The translations under genes and the position numbers were made by a program. The notes under the pieces were generated by a model. That model ran no database searches, was not told where the DNA came from, and saw only the letters and a program-made list of their open reading frames with translations. A DNA stretch of 64,000 bases. It comes from DATATV01 sp036268615 (GTDB lineage Bacteria > Actinomycetota > Actinomycetes > Mycobacteriales > Pseudonocardiaceae). The stretch lies in assembly GCA_036268615.1 (NCBI GenBank), contig DATATV010000154.1:40523-104522 (forward strand), in the 5' to 3' direction. This document shows, one piece after another, positions 39,764 through 55,540 of the stretch (positions within the stretch are counted from its first letter, which is position 1; each line of letters opens with the position of its first letter).

Positions 39764-40986
39764 GCGCCACTACTCGCGCTGGGCGCGATCTCGGTAGGGC
39801 ATTGGCGTTGGCCTGTGTTCTCGCGCTGCTCGTGGCCGCCGCCGTGTGGTGGATCTTCGAGGACACCAACTCCCGCAAGGTCACCGCGTACTTCGACCAG
39901 GCGGTCGGCGTGTACGCCGGGTCGGACGTGCGGGTGCTCGGCGTGAAGGTCGGCACCATCAGCGACGTGGTGCCCGAGGGCACCGAGGTCCGGGTGGAGA
40001 TGTCGGTCGACCGCGGGGTGAAGATCCCGGTCGGCGCACAGGCCCTCGTGGTCGCGCCGTCGGTGGTCAGCGACCGGTACGTGCAGCTCACCCCGGTGTA
40101 CACGGGCGGGGCAACGATGCCGGACAACGGGGTGATCCCGAAGACCCGCACGGCCACCCCGGTCGAGCTCGACCAGCTCTACAGCAGCCTGAACAAGGTC
40201 GCCACCGACCTCGGCCCGAACGGCGCGAACTCCAACGGCGCGCTGTCCAACCTGCTCAACACGGCCTCGGCCAACCTCAGCGGCAACGGGCAGAACCTGC
40301 ACGACACGATCACCCAGCTGTCCGCGCTGGCGACCACGTTGGACACCAACAAGACCAACCTGTTCGCGACGGTGGACAACCTCTCGAAGTTCACCACCAC
40401 CCTGGCCGACAGCGACACGCAGGTGCGCAAGTTCTCCCAACAGCTGGCCCAGGTCTCGGGCTTCCTGTCCGGTGAGAAGGGCAACCTGGCCGCCGCGGTG
40501 AGCCAGCTGGGGACGGCGCTGGGCCAGGTGCAGAGCTTCATCGCCAACAACCGGGCGCAGATCAAGTCCAATGTGGACAATCTGTCGGGAGTGACCAAGG
40601 TGCTGGTGGACGAACGGTCCGCGCTGGCCGAGACGCTGGACGTGGCGCCGCTCGCGCTGGACGACGTGGTCAACTCCTACAACGCGGCCTCCGGCACGCT
40701 GGACGCCCGCGCGGACATCAACGAGCTGACCAACCCGCCGATCGTCGAGGTGTGCAAGCTGTTGCAGCAGCTCACCCCGAGCAGCCTGCCAGCCGCCCTG
40801 AGCACCGCGTGCAACTCGATCGCCCCGGTGCTGCAAGGGCTGGTGCCGCTGCCCTCGGTCGCCTCGGTGCTGGGGTCGTTGCAGACCGGCAAACTGCCAC
40901 CGCTGCCACTGCCGGTCGCCGGGGTCGTCTACGGCACCGCCACCTCCGGTTCCTCCACCTCGTCGACCTCGGGGAGTTCGAAATGA
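39760..40986 (+). CDS. mceD: MCE family protein MceD
   Basis: 408 residues from GTG 39760, chosen because it gives a GTGA overlap with mceC; GTG 39751 is an alternative. Membrane helix ALACVLALLVAAAVWWIF, MCE domain (GVYAGSDVRVLGVKVGTISD, VVSDRYVQLTPV), a long helical part, and a Ser/Thr-rich C-terminus. Confidence 0.92.
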   Translation: MSATTRAGRDLGRALALACVLALLVAAAVWWIFEDTNSRKVTAYFDQAVGVYAGSDVRVLGVKVGTISDVVPEGTEVRVEMSVDRGVKIPVGAQALVVAPSVVSDRYVQLTPVYTGGATMPDNGVIPKTRTATPVELDQLYSSLNKVATDLGPNGANSNGALSNLLNTASANLSGNGQNLHDTITQLSALATTLDTNKTNLFATVDNLSKFTTTLADSDTQVRKFSQQLAQVSGFLSGEKGNLAAAVSQLGTALGQVQSFIANNRAQIKSNVDNLSGVTKVLVDERSALAETLDVAPLALDDVVNSYNAASGTLDARADINELTNPPIVEVCKLLQQLTPSSLPAALSTACNSIAPVLQGLVPLPSVASVLGSLQTGKLPPLPLPVAGVVYGTATSGSSTSSTSGSSK

Positions 40987-42194
40987 GCCGTCGGGTGGTC
41001 CGGATCGGACTGGCCGCCATGACGGTCGGCGGCATGGTCGCGCTGACCGGGTGCCAGGGCTTCGGCGGCCTGTACGGGGTGTCCCTGCCCGGCGGCGCCG
41101 ACCTGGGCACTCACCCCTACACGGTGCACGCCAACTTCACCGACGTGCTGGACCTGGTGCCGCAGTCCTCGGTCGAGGTCAACAACGTGCCGGTGGGCAA
41201 GGTCGACTCGATCTCGCTGAACAAGTCGGACTGGACCGCCGAGGTGACCATGACGGTCAACGGCGACGTGAACCTGCCGGCCAACTCCAGCGCCGACCTC
41301 GAACAGTCCAGCCTGCTCGGTGAGAAGTACGTGCAGCTGGTCGCGCCGCCCGACGGGCAGGGCCAGGGCCGGCTGGCCGACGGCGCGAACATCCCGCTGT
41401 CGCGGACCAACCGCAACACCGAGGTGGAAGAGGTCCTCGGCGCGCTGTCCATGCTGCTCAACGGCGGTGGCATCGCGCAGATCCAGACCATCTCCAAGGA
41501 GCTGAACTCGGCCACCACCGGCAACGAGCCGGAGATCCGCGCGCTGCTGGCCAACGTGAACACGTTGATGACCAACCTGAACTCGCACTCCTCGGACATC
41601 ACCACCGCGCTGGACGGCCTGAACCGCCTCTCGGCGACGCTGAACACGCAGAAGACGCAGATCGCCGGTGTGCTGACCAACCTCGGCCCCGGCCTGGATG
41701 TGCTCAACAGCCAGCGGGACGAGCTGGTCACCATGTTGCAGTCGCTGACCGGGTTGTCCGGGGTCGCGGTGGACACGGTGAACAAGAGCCAGGCCGACCT
41801 GGTGGCCGACCTCAAGTCGCTCACCCCGACCCTGCAACAGCTGTCCAAGGCCGGCTCGGACCTGCCCAACGCGTTGCAGCTGCTGCTCACCTTCCCGTTC
41901 ACCGACCAGGCCGCGGCCGGCGTCAAGGGTGACTACGAGAACCTCTACGCCAGCCTCGACCTCAACCTCGGCGACCTGCTGGACAATGTCTCCCGGTCGC
42001 AGCAGAACATCCTGTCCGGGCTCGTTCCCAGCCTGCAGGGCATCACCGGCGGGTCGACCGGCAGCACCGCCAATCCGCCGCTGCCACTGCCCGGCTCCAC
42101 GTCGGGCGGTTCCGGCTCGTCCGGTTCCTCGGGCTCCGGCGGCACGGGTGGGTTGGGCAGCATTCTCGGCACCCTGTTGGGAGGCGGTTCCTGA
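40983..42194 (+). CDS. mceE: MCE family lipoprotein MceE (LprK-type)
   Basis: 403 residues. Signal peptide with lipobox LTGC, Cys24 being the acylated residue, which is typical of the fifth mce gene. MCE domain (SVEVNNVPVGKVDSISL, LLGEKYVQLVAP), helical region, and a Gly/Ser-rich C-terminus. ATGA overlap with mceD; its TGA shares one base with the mceF ATG (TGATG). Confidence 0.93.
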   Translation: MSRRVVRIGLAAMTVGGMVALTGCQGFGGLYGVSLPGGADLGTHPYTVHANFTDVLDLVPQSSVEVNNVPVGKVDSISLNKSDWTAEVTMTVNGDVNLPANSSADLEQSSLLGEKYVQLVAPPDGQGQGRLADGANIPLSRTNRNTEVEEVLGALSMLLNGGGIAQIQTISKELNSATTGNEPEIRALLANVNTLMTNLNSHSSDITTALDGLNRLSATLNTQKTQIAGVLTNLGPGLDVLNSQRDELVTMLQSLTGLSGVAVDTVNKSQADLVADLKSLTPTLQQLSKAGSDLPNALQLLLTFPFTDQAAAGVKGDYENLYASLDLNLGDLLDNVSRSQQNILSGLVPSLQGITGGSTGSTANPPLPLPGSTSGGSGSSGSSGSGGTGGLGSILGTLLGGGS

Positions 42195-43435
42195 TGCTCG
42201 CCCGCAAGGTGGTCATCCAGCTCATCGTGTTCGCCGTGGTCGGCGTCGTCGCGGTGGTGTACGCCGCGATGCGCTACGCCGGCATCGGCAGCTCGGTGAT
42301 CAACCCCGGCTACGACGTGAAGATGGACCTGGCCACCGGTGGCGGCATCTTCACCAACGCCGAGGTCGCCTACCGCGGCGTCACCGTCGGCAAGGTGACC
42401 TCGATGTCGTTGATCCACAACGGTATCCAGGTCGATCTGCACATCAACTCCAGTGCTCCGCAGATCCCCAGTGACCTCCAGGCGAGTGTCGCCGACCGGT
42501 CCGCGGTCGGCGAGCAGTACGTGAACCTGGTGCCCAACACCGATTCCGGGCCCTACCTGGCCGGCGGGTCGGTCATCCCGCAGAGCCGCACGACGGTGCC
42601 GCTGCCCACCCAGGACCTGTTGCAGAACCTGGACCAGCTGGCCAACTCGGTGCCCACCCAGTCGTTGCAGAACACCGTGAACGAGCTGGACACCGCGTTC
42701 AACGGGACCGGGCCCAGCCTGCAGGAACTGCTCGACTCGGTGTCGGACTTCACCACCACCGCCCAGCAGCAGCTGCCGCAGACCACCCAACTGCTCAACA
42801 GCAGCCAGACCGTGCTGAACACGCAGAATCACGAGGCGGACGCGATCACCTCGTTCAGCGGCTCGCTGGAGTCGCTGGCCGCGCAGCTCAAGACGTCCGA
42901 CCCGGCGATCCGGCAGCTGATCCAGAACGTGCCGCCGGCCGCCACCCAGATCACCTATCTGCTCAACGAAACCGGGCCGGCCCTCAGCTCGGTCCTGGCC
43001 AACCTGCTGACCACGGCGAACGTCGTGTCCACCCGGCTGTCCGGGCTACAGTTGGCGTTCGTCGCGTATCCCGAGTTGGCCGCGGCGACCGGGTCGGTGC
43101 TGCCCGGTGACGGCACCGCACACCTCGGTCTGGTACTCAACCTGTTCAACCCGCCGCCGTGCACGTCCGGCTATCAGGGCACCACCAAGCGGGCAGGCAA
43201 CGCCACCAGCAGTGCCACGCCCAACACCCAGGCATACTGCGCGGACGGCGCGGGTAGTCCCATTGACGTGCGTGGGGCGCAGAACGCGCCCTACGGTGGG
43301 GTTCCGGTCGTCGCCACACCCGGCCAGACCAGCCAGCAGGGCACGACCGGACAACAGCCGAGCAGCCCCGACTCGGTGGTCAGCGGCGGCGGCCTTACGC
43401 CGACCAGCCTGGCCGCGCTTCTCGGAGTCGCATGA
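42194..43435 (+). CDS. mceF: MCE family protein MceF
   Basis: 413 residues. Membrane helix LIVFAVVGVVAVVYAAM, MCE domain (TNAEVAYRGVTVGKVTSM, AVGEQYVNLVPNT), helical region, and a C-terminal region with paired Cys (NPPPCTSGY and AYCADG). It is the last of the six-protein set. Confidence 0.93.
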   Translation: MLARKVVIQLIVFAVVGVVAVVYAAMRYAGIGSSVINPGYDVKMDLATGGGIFTNAEVAYRGVTVGKVTSMSLIHNGIQVDLHINSSAPQIPSDLQASVADRSAVGEQYVNLVPNTDSGPYLAGGSVIPQSRTTVPLPTQDLLQNLDQLANSVPTQSLQNTVNELDTAFNGTGPSLQELLDSVSDFTTTAQQQLPQTTQLLNSSQTVLNTQNHEADAITSFSGSLESLAAQLKTSDPAIRQLIQNVPPAATQITYLLNETGPALSSVLANLLTTANVVSTRLSGLQLAFVAYPELAAATGSVLPGDGTAHLGLVLNLFNPPPCTSGYQGTTKRAGNATSSATPNTQAYCADGAGSPIDVRGAQNAPYGGVPVVATPGQTSQQGTTGQQPSSPDSVVSGGGLTPTSLAALLGVA

Positions 43436-44139
43436 CGGAGGACCTTGTGAGCACCCAGCACGCCGACTCGGCCACCTCGGCGGCCGGCAGCACGCCGGAC
43501 CCGGACACCGAGCCCGAGTCGAACGAGACAGCTGAATCGACCGGCACGACCGAATCGCCGGAGTCGACCGAGCCGACCGGGACGGCCGAGCGGTCCGACC
43601 GATCCGGGCTGCTGCGGGTCGGCCTGCCGGCCGCCGCGCTGGTGTTGGTCGTGCTGGCGCTGGCCGCGGCGCTGGTGGGCGGTTTCCTCTGGTACAACGC
43701 GGCGCACAGCGACAACCTCACGTACTCCCGGAGCCGGGACACCGCGCTCCAGGTGGCCGAGAGCGGTGCGGTCAACTTCACCACCCTGGACTACCGCAGC
43801 ATCCAGCAGGGCCTGAGCCGGTGGAAGCAGTCCGCGACCGGTGACCTGTTCACCCAGCTCACCAGCGGGCAGAACACCTTCGAGTCGCAGGTCCAGTCGG
43901 CCAAGGTGGTGACCACCGGCAAGATCGTGGACGGCGCGCTCACCCAGCTCAACCTTCAGCAGGGCACCGCGCAGGCGATCGTGCTGGTGGATGTCACGGT
44001 CAAGCCGCCGACCGGCGCCGCGTCCACCAAGCGGCTGCCGCTCCAGGTGGCCCTGACCAACACCGGCAACCAGACCAACCAGGTGTGGAAACTCAGCGGG
44101 CTGAGCCAGATCTCCACCGGCAGCAGCAACGGACAGTGA
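43432..44139 (+). CDS. Mce-associated membrane protein 1
   Basis: 235 residues. Acidic Thr/Glu-rich N-terminus, one membrane helix (GLPAAALVLVVLALAAALVG), then an NTF2-like extracellular domain (ALQVAESGAVNFTTLDYRSI, LVDVTVKPPTGAAST) as in Mas proteins downstream of mce operons, which stabilise the complex. ATGA overlap with mceF. Confidence 0.88.
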   Translation: MTEDLVSTQHADSATSAAGSTPDPDTEPESNETAESTGTTESPESTEPTGTAERSDRSGLLRVGLPAAALVLVVLALAAALVGGFLWYNAAHSDNLTYSRSRDTALQVAESGAVNFTTLDYRSIQQGLSRWKQSATGDLFTQLTSGQNTFESQVQSAKVVTTGKIVDGALTQLNLQQGTAQAIVLVDVTVKPPTGAASTKRLPLQVALTNTGNQTNQVWKLSGLSQISTGSSNGQ

Positions 44140-44158
44140 GTCGAAGAGGACGTTCCTG

Positions 44159-45157
44159 ATGACCACGCCCCAGCCACCCCAGCAGCCCTCGTCGCAGCCG
44201 CGCCGCCGGGCGCCGATCCCGGTGACCCCGCCGCGCCGGCCCAGGGTCGCCGGCCTGCGCAAGCCGACGCGCGCCGACGAGCAGTCGCCGGCCACCGATG
44301 AGCAGGCCGACGACCACGACACCCAGATCATCCCGGTGGTGCCCGCCGAGGAGACCTTCGGCGGCACGCTCACCGACAACCCGCCGGCCACCGAGCCGGA
44401 TGCGCCGGATGCGCCGGAGACGACCGAAGCGGCGGCGGAGTCGCCCCGGCCCTCGCCGACCCGTCGGCGCAAGCCCCGCCCGGCGCCCGAACCGGAGCCC
44501 GAGTCGGCCGAGGCAGACACGCCCGAGCCGCAGTCGGCCGAGCGCGAATCGGCGGCCGACGCGTCCTGGTCGGCGTTTCAGTCCACTTCGGACGATCTCG
44601 GGACGGTCGAGAGCCCACGCCGCAGCCGGCTGCTGGTGCCGATGATCCTGGGCGCGGTCGCCGTGCTGCTCGGCGCGTTCGCGATCGTCGCGTTCGTGGA
44701 GTGGCACAGCCTGCGCTACGGCACGGCCGTGCGGAACACCGCGCTCACCGACAACGCCGGCACCAGCGAGGTCACCGGTGAGGTCACCTCGGCGGTGAAC
44801 ACGATGTTCTCCTACAACTACACGAACCTGAGCAAGACGCAGTCGGCCGTGCAGAGTCTGCTCACCGGGGACGCGGTCTGCCAGTACAACCTGATCTTCA
44901 AGGATGTGCAGTCGCAGGCGCCCAGCCAGAAACTCGTGTTGTCCACCACCGTGGTGAGCAGTGGTGTGGAGATGCTGGACGGGGACGACGCACGGGTGCT
45001 GCTGGTCGTCGACCAGCACGACACCCGGGCGACCACCAACCAGGTCAGTGACTCCACCGCCGCCTTCGCGGTGAACGCCACCCGGGTCAGCGGCAAGTGG
45101 AAGATCTCCGCCATCAACACTTTCAACGGTCAGCAGACCCAGGGTTGCGCCAAATAG
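44159..45157 (+). CDS. Mce-associated membrane protein 2
   Basis: 332 residues. Pro/Glu-rich disordered N-terminal half, one membrane helix (LVPMILGAVAVLLGAFAIVA), and a C-terminal Mas-type domain (RNTALTDNAGTSEVTGEVTS, VVDQHDTRATTNQVSDS, GKWKISAINTFNGQ). It begins 19 bases after the first mas gene. The TAG stop at 45155-45157 is followed in frame by an RCC1-like stretch. Confidence 0.87.
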   Translation: MTTPQPPQQPSSQPRRRAPIPVTPPRRPRVAGLRKPTRADEQSPATDEQADDHDTQIIPVVPAEETFGGTLTDNPPATEPDAPDAPETTEAAAESPRPSPTRRRKPRPAPEPEPESAEADTPEPQSAERESAADASWSAFQSTSDDLGTVESPRRSRLLVPMILGAVAVLLGAFAIVAFVEWHSLRYGTAVRNTALTDNAGTSEVTGEVTSAVNTMFSYNYTNLSKTQSAVQSLLTGDAVCQYNLIFKDVQSQAPSQKLVLSTTVVSSGVEMLDGDDARVLLVVDQHDTRATTNQVSDSTAAFAVNATRVSGKWKISAINTFNGQQTQGCAK

Positions 45158-45487
45158 CCGCAAGCCGACAATCCCGGCGAGCTGGGCAACGGCGCCTCCG
45201 GCGGCATCAACTGCGTCAGCGACGTCGATCTGCCGGGCTGCGTCCAGTCGACACCGGCCCTGGTGTCGGGCCTGTCCGACGTGCAGGACGTCGCGGCCGG
45301 CCAGCAGTTCGCGCTGGCCCTCACCGCTGAGGGCGCGGTGTCGACCTGGGGCGACGACGGCTTCGGCGAGATGGGCACGGCGGCCTCCTCGACGGTGCCG
45401 GTCCCGGTGCCCGGGATGAGCATCGTGCAGGCGATCGGGGCCGGTCAGTACTCCGGCTACGCGGTGGTGCCGTCGCCGGTCGAGTGA
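45158..45487 (+). pseudogene. RCC1-repeat fragment, in frame after the mas2 stop
   Basis: Directly after the amber stop of the Mce-associated gene the same frame stays open for 109 codons. It encodes partial RCC1 blades: GELGNGASGG, then DVQDVAAGQQFALALTAEG, STWGDDGFGEMG and a final IVQAIGAGQYSGYAV. No start with a ribosome-binding site is obvious; the first start-type codon is GTG 45263. RCC1 proteins need about seven such blades, so this is a C-terminal remnant, or a readthrough extension of the upstream protein. Confidence 0.6.
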
Positions 45488-45556
45488 CTCCGGAACAGCG
45501 AAACACAAGCGTGTAACACTGAGACTTCGGTCACTGGATTTGGTACCTGACGACGC

Positions 45557-45590
45557 GCGACGCGGCCGGTGAGTCAACCGGCCGCGTCGC
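45557..45590 (+). terminator. Hairpin ending the mce operon
   Basis: GCGACGCGGCCGGT and ACCGGCCGCGTCGC form a perfect 14-base-pair stem with loop GAGTCA, between the RCC1 fragment and the rpoB leader. There is no T-tract. Confidence 0.75.
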
Positions 45591-45851
45591 GTCCGCATGT
45601 CCGCCCGCCGAGGTGTCCGACCAGCTCAAGGCAGCTACGGATGGTGAGCCGCGCCTAGTCCGGGTGGGTGATCGCTCCGGTACGTCTTGACTGAGCGGCC
45701 CGTGGGGGTCACTCTCTTGGTGACGAGCTGGGAGGCCGTTCGGCCGACCCCTCGACAGCCGTTGTCAGAGCGGCTAGACTGCTCATTTGCGCTGCCCTCT
45801 TTTTCTATGCCTCTTTCAGTAGAGCTAGGATGTGGGGCGCCGAACGCACCC

Positions 45852-45880
45852 TTGACAGCTACCTGTTTGGCTGCTATAGC
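45852..45880 (+). promoter_or_regulatory. rpoBC promoter
   Basis: A perfect TTGACA (45852-45857), 17-base spacer and TATAGC (45875-45880), 45 bases before the rpoB start codon. Further promoters may lie upstream, where about 260 bases are gene-free. Confidence 0.8.
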
Positions 45881-45924
45881 CGCAGCCAGGCGGACAGCTC
45901 AGAGAGTCCCTGGAAGGACGCATC

Positions 45925-49422
<3,498 letters not shown>

Positions 49423-49435
49423 CTGATCTTGCCGT

Positions 49436-49471
49436 CCCCGGTGCGAACCGCCCGCGCGGTCCGCACCGGGG
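49436..49471 (+). other. Hairpin in the rpoB-rpoC spacer
   Basis: CCCCGGTGCG and CGCACCGGGG form a ten-base-pair stem with an inner ACCGC/GCGGT pairing. It lies inside the operon and may act as an RNA processing or pause site rather than a terminator. Confidence 0.55.
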
Positions 49472-49517
49472 ACACGAGCCACTGATCGCAAACCAACGCT
49501 AGGAGAGAAGAACCGGC

Positions 49518-53417
<3,900 letters not shown>

Positions 53418-53433
53418 GGATTTCGGTTGTTCC

Positions 53434-53470
53434 CGCGAGGGCCGGCAGGGTTTCCCTGCCGGCCCTCGCG
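53434..53470. terminator. rpoBC terminator
   Basis: CGCGAGGGCCGGCAGGG and CCCTGCCGGCCCTCGCG form a perfect 17-base-pair stem with loop TTT. It also faces the end of the convergent small gene. Confidence 0.93.
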
Positions 53471-53482
53471 GCATTTCCGGGG

Positions 53483-53745
53483 TCAGCCGATCGGGCCGGG
53501 CGGGATTTGTGCGACCAGGAGCCGTTGGGCCGTCTGCAGGGCGGCCCGGGCGGCTCGAAGTGCTCGCTGGCCGTCGTGGCGGCGGCCACGGCCTGGCGCA
53601 GGCGCGGCTCGCCGGTGTTGTCGGCCATCGCCTCCAGCGCGGGCAGTGCCCGCTGGGTCAGGTGCCAGCGGTCGCAGCTGGCGGATATCCGGCTGGCCAG
53701 CACGCAGCTGTCGATCTCGGCGAGGTCGAGCAGTAGGTCGGTCAT
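53483..53745 (-). pseudogene. Small gene with an apparent one-base frameshift
   Basis: The ATG at 53745 opens MTDLLLDLAEIDSCVLASRI and stays coding-like (high GC3) to about LRQAVAAATTASE near 53570. It then continues as unlikely, Pro/Arg-rich sequence without a nearby stop. In the neighbouring frame the product continues ALRAARAALQTAQRLLVAQI and stops at 53483, with restored GC3. Restoring a single base near 53565 would give one helical protein of about 87 residues. This is either a real frameshift or a sequencing error. I do not recognise the family. Confidence 0.55.
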
Positions 53746-53913
53746 GGTCAGGCACTCCTGGGATGGCGGGTGTCTTGCATTGTGACAAGTAAAAGTGGTA
53801 CGCCACTTTGCGACATCGCCTGACAGGGTGAATATTGGCCAGCTGAGCCGGCTGGACCGGATTGTGTCGGGCCGGTTCGACAGACTGTGGGTCCACTGCG
53901 AAGGGGTAACCCG

Positions 53914-54768
53914 ATGGCCATCGAGCGAAGTCCGGCGTTCGCGGCCCGGATGCTCGGCCACGAGCTGGTGCGGCTGCGGACGGGTGTCGGGCTGAGCCAG
54001 GCCGACGTGGACGAGCGGATGCCGGACATGAGCGTGTCGAAGCTGAGCAGGCTGGAGCGCGGTGAGGGCGGCAAGCCCAAGGTCCGCGACATCGAGGCAC
54101 TGCTGGCCGAGTACGGCGCCGACGAGGAGACCGCGACCGCGATCCAGGCGTTGACCGACGCGGCGAGGGAGGCCCAGCGCTGGTTCAACCCAGCGGTGCT
54201 GCCACGATCCTTCCGCCCGCTGATGGCACTGGAAGAAGCCGCGTTTCGCCATCGCGCCTGGGAATGCCAGCACGTGCCCGGCCTCCTGCAGACCGAGGAC
54301 TACGCCCGCGCGATCCTGGAGACCAATCCCGATGCCGGGCCGGACGAGGTCGAACACCGGTTGCGGTACCGGCTGAGCCGCCAGGCCGTGCTCGTCGGTG
54401 ATAGTCCGCTCCAGCTGTGGGCGATCCTGGACGAGGACGTGCTGCACCGGCCGGTCGGCGGCGTCGAGGTGATGCGCGCCCAACTCGGCCGGCTGGTCGA
54501 GGCGGCCAAGTGGTCCCCGGTGACCGTGCAGGTCGTGCCGCGTTCGGTCGGTGCGCACGGCGGCATGTGCGCGGGTTACATGGTGCTGGACTTCGCGGAG
54601 GACACCGGAACGCCGGCCGTCTACCTGGAAACCGTGACCGGCGGCCTGCGGACCTCGCAACCCGCCGAGGTCGGGAGGTTCGATCGGCTCTGGGAGCAGC
54701 TTCGTACACTGGCATTGAACCCGACGCGATCGGTGAAGTTGATCAACGAGGTGGCGAAGGCCCTGTGA
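53914..54768 (+). CDS. XRE-family regulator with DUF5753 (Scr1-type)
   Basis: 284 residues. N-terminal HTH (LVRLRTGVGLSQADVDERM, SVSKLSRLERGE) and a C-terminal DUF5753 domain (WECQHVPGLLQTEDYARAIL, LWAILDEDVLHRPVGG, VTVQVVPRSVGAH). The ATG at 53914 follows GAAGGGG. The TGA overlaps the DUF397 gene (GTGA). Such pairs are a large actinobacterial family; some members (WhiJ/BldB-related) act in development and antibiotic control. The DUF397 partner is thought to modulate the regulator. Confidence 0.9.
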   Translation: MAIERSPAFAARMLGHELVRLRTGVGLSQADVDERMPDMSVSKLSRLERGEGGKPKVRDIEALLAEYGADEETATAIQALTDAAREAQRWFNPAVLPRSFRPLMALEEAAFRHRAWECQHVPGLLQTEDYARAILETNPDAGPDEVEHRLRYRLSRQAVLVGDSPLQLWAILDEDVLHRPVGGVEVMRAQLGRLVEAAKWSPVTVQVVPRSVGAHGGMCAGYMVLDFAEDTGTPAVYLETVTGGLRTSQPAEVGRFDRLWEQLRTLALNPTRSVKLINEVAKAL

Positions 54769-54989
54769 ACCCGCGCAAGGAGTTAGCCGACGCCGACCTG
54801 AGCCAGGCTCGGTGGCGCAAGTCCAGCCGCAGCGGCAATACCGGTGGTAACTGCGTCGAGCTGGCAAGCGCGCGGGGAGTTCGCGCGGTGCGTGACTCCA
54901 AGAACGCCGCCGGGCCGGTACTGGTCTTCGACCCGGAGCGGTTCACCAGTTTTCTGGCCGCGACCAAGGGCACTCGTCTCGATCACTAA
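54765..54989 (+). CDS. DUF397 small partner protein
   Basis: 74 residues: the DUF397 core WRKSSRSGNTGGNCVELA, VRAVRDSKN, GPVLVFDPERFTSFLA. The GTG at 54765 overlaps the stop of the XRE gene, so the two are co-translated. The known role in the family is partner or antagonist of the adjacent XRE protein. Confidence 0.92.
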   Translation: MNPRKELADADLSQARWRKSSRSGNTGGNCVELASARGVRAVRDSKNAAGPVLVFDPERFTSFLAATKGTRLDH

Positions 54990-55013
54990 CCAACAGCGGA
55001 AGGTCCGCGCGTT

Positions 55014-55496
55014 ATGGCCGCGCTCCAGGTCGACCTCGACAACTACGCCGACCTCACCACCCTGCCGGCCGGCGCCGACCTGGTCGGCGAGCTGAGAGCG
55101 TGGAACGCGCACCACGGCGCTGAGATCTCGTGCATGTGGCTGCTCGCGGTGACGTTCGCGGAGGACGCGGTGTGGGGGCGCGGGCCGGCCAGCTGGCTCA
55201 ACGCCGGGACCGCGGGACCGACCGGCGCGTTGCAGTGGGTGGACCCGGGGGGCGTGTTCATTCCCGTCGACGGGCTGGGCCGGCCGGCCGAGTGGCTGCC
55301 GTACTTCAACTGGGCGGGCACGGAGTGCGGGGTGCACGTGGCCCTGCGCGTGCCGATCGAGCAGGTCTTCGCCGCGGTCGCCGAGGTGAGCCGGACCCGG
55401 CGGCGGCCGAGGTGTGTGGAGTGGGTGCAGATCAACCGCGACAACCGCATGATCCGCCCAGCTGCCGAGTCCCTTGGCAGTTGCCACCGCAACTGA
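55014..55496 (+). CDS. Imm1-like immunity protein candidate
   Basis: 160 residues. The middle and C-terminal part fits the Imm1 family: WVDPGG, YFNWAG at 97-102, a stretch VPIEQVFAAVAEVSRT and then RRPRCVEWVQ (Trp137). Imm1 proteins neutralise nucleic-acid deaminase toxins and are common in actinobacteria as small cytoplasmic immunity proteins. It lies 24 bases after DUF397 and just before a broken gene that may be its toxin partner. The assignment is by motif recognition only. Confidence 0.6.
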   Translation: MAALQVDLDNYADLTTLPAGADLVGELRAWNAHHGAEISCMWLLAVTFAEDAVWGRGPASWLNAGTAGPTGALQWVDPGGVFIPVDGLGRPAEWLPYFNWAGTECGVHVALRVPIEQVFAAVAEVSRTRRRPRCVEWVQINRDNRMIRPAAESLGSCHRN

Positions 55497-55540
55497 TCGC
55501 TCAGATCCCCCGCCGAGGGGGACGTTGGTACCAAGGCCGA

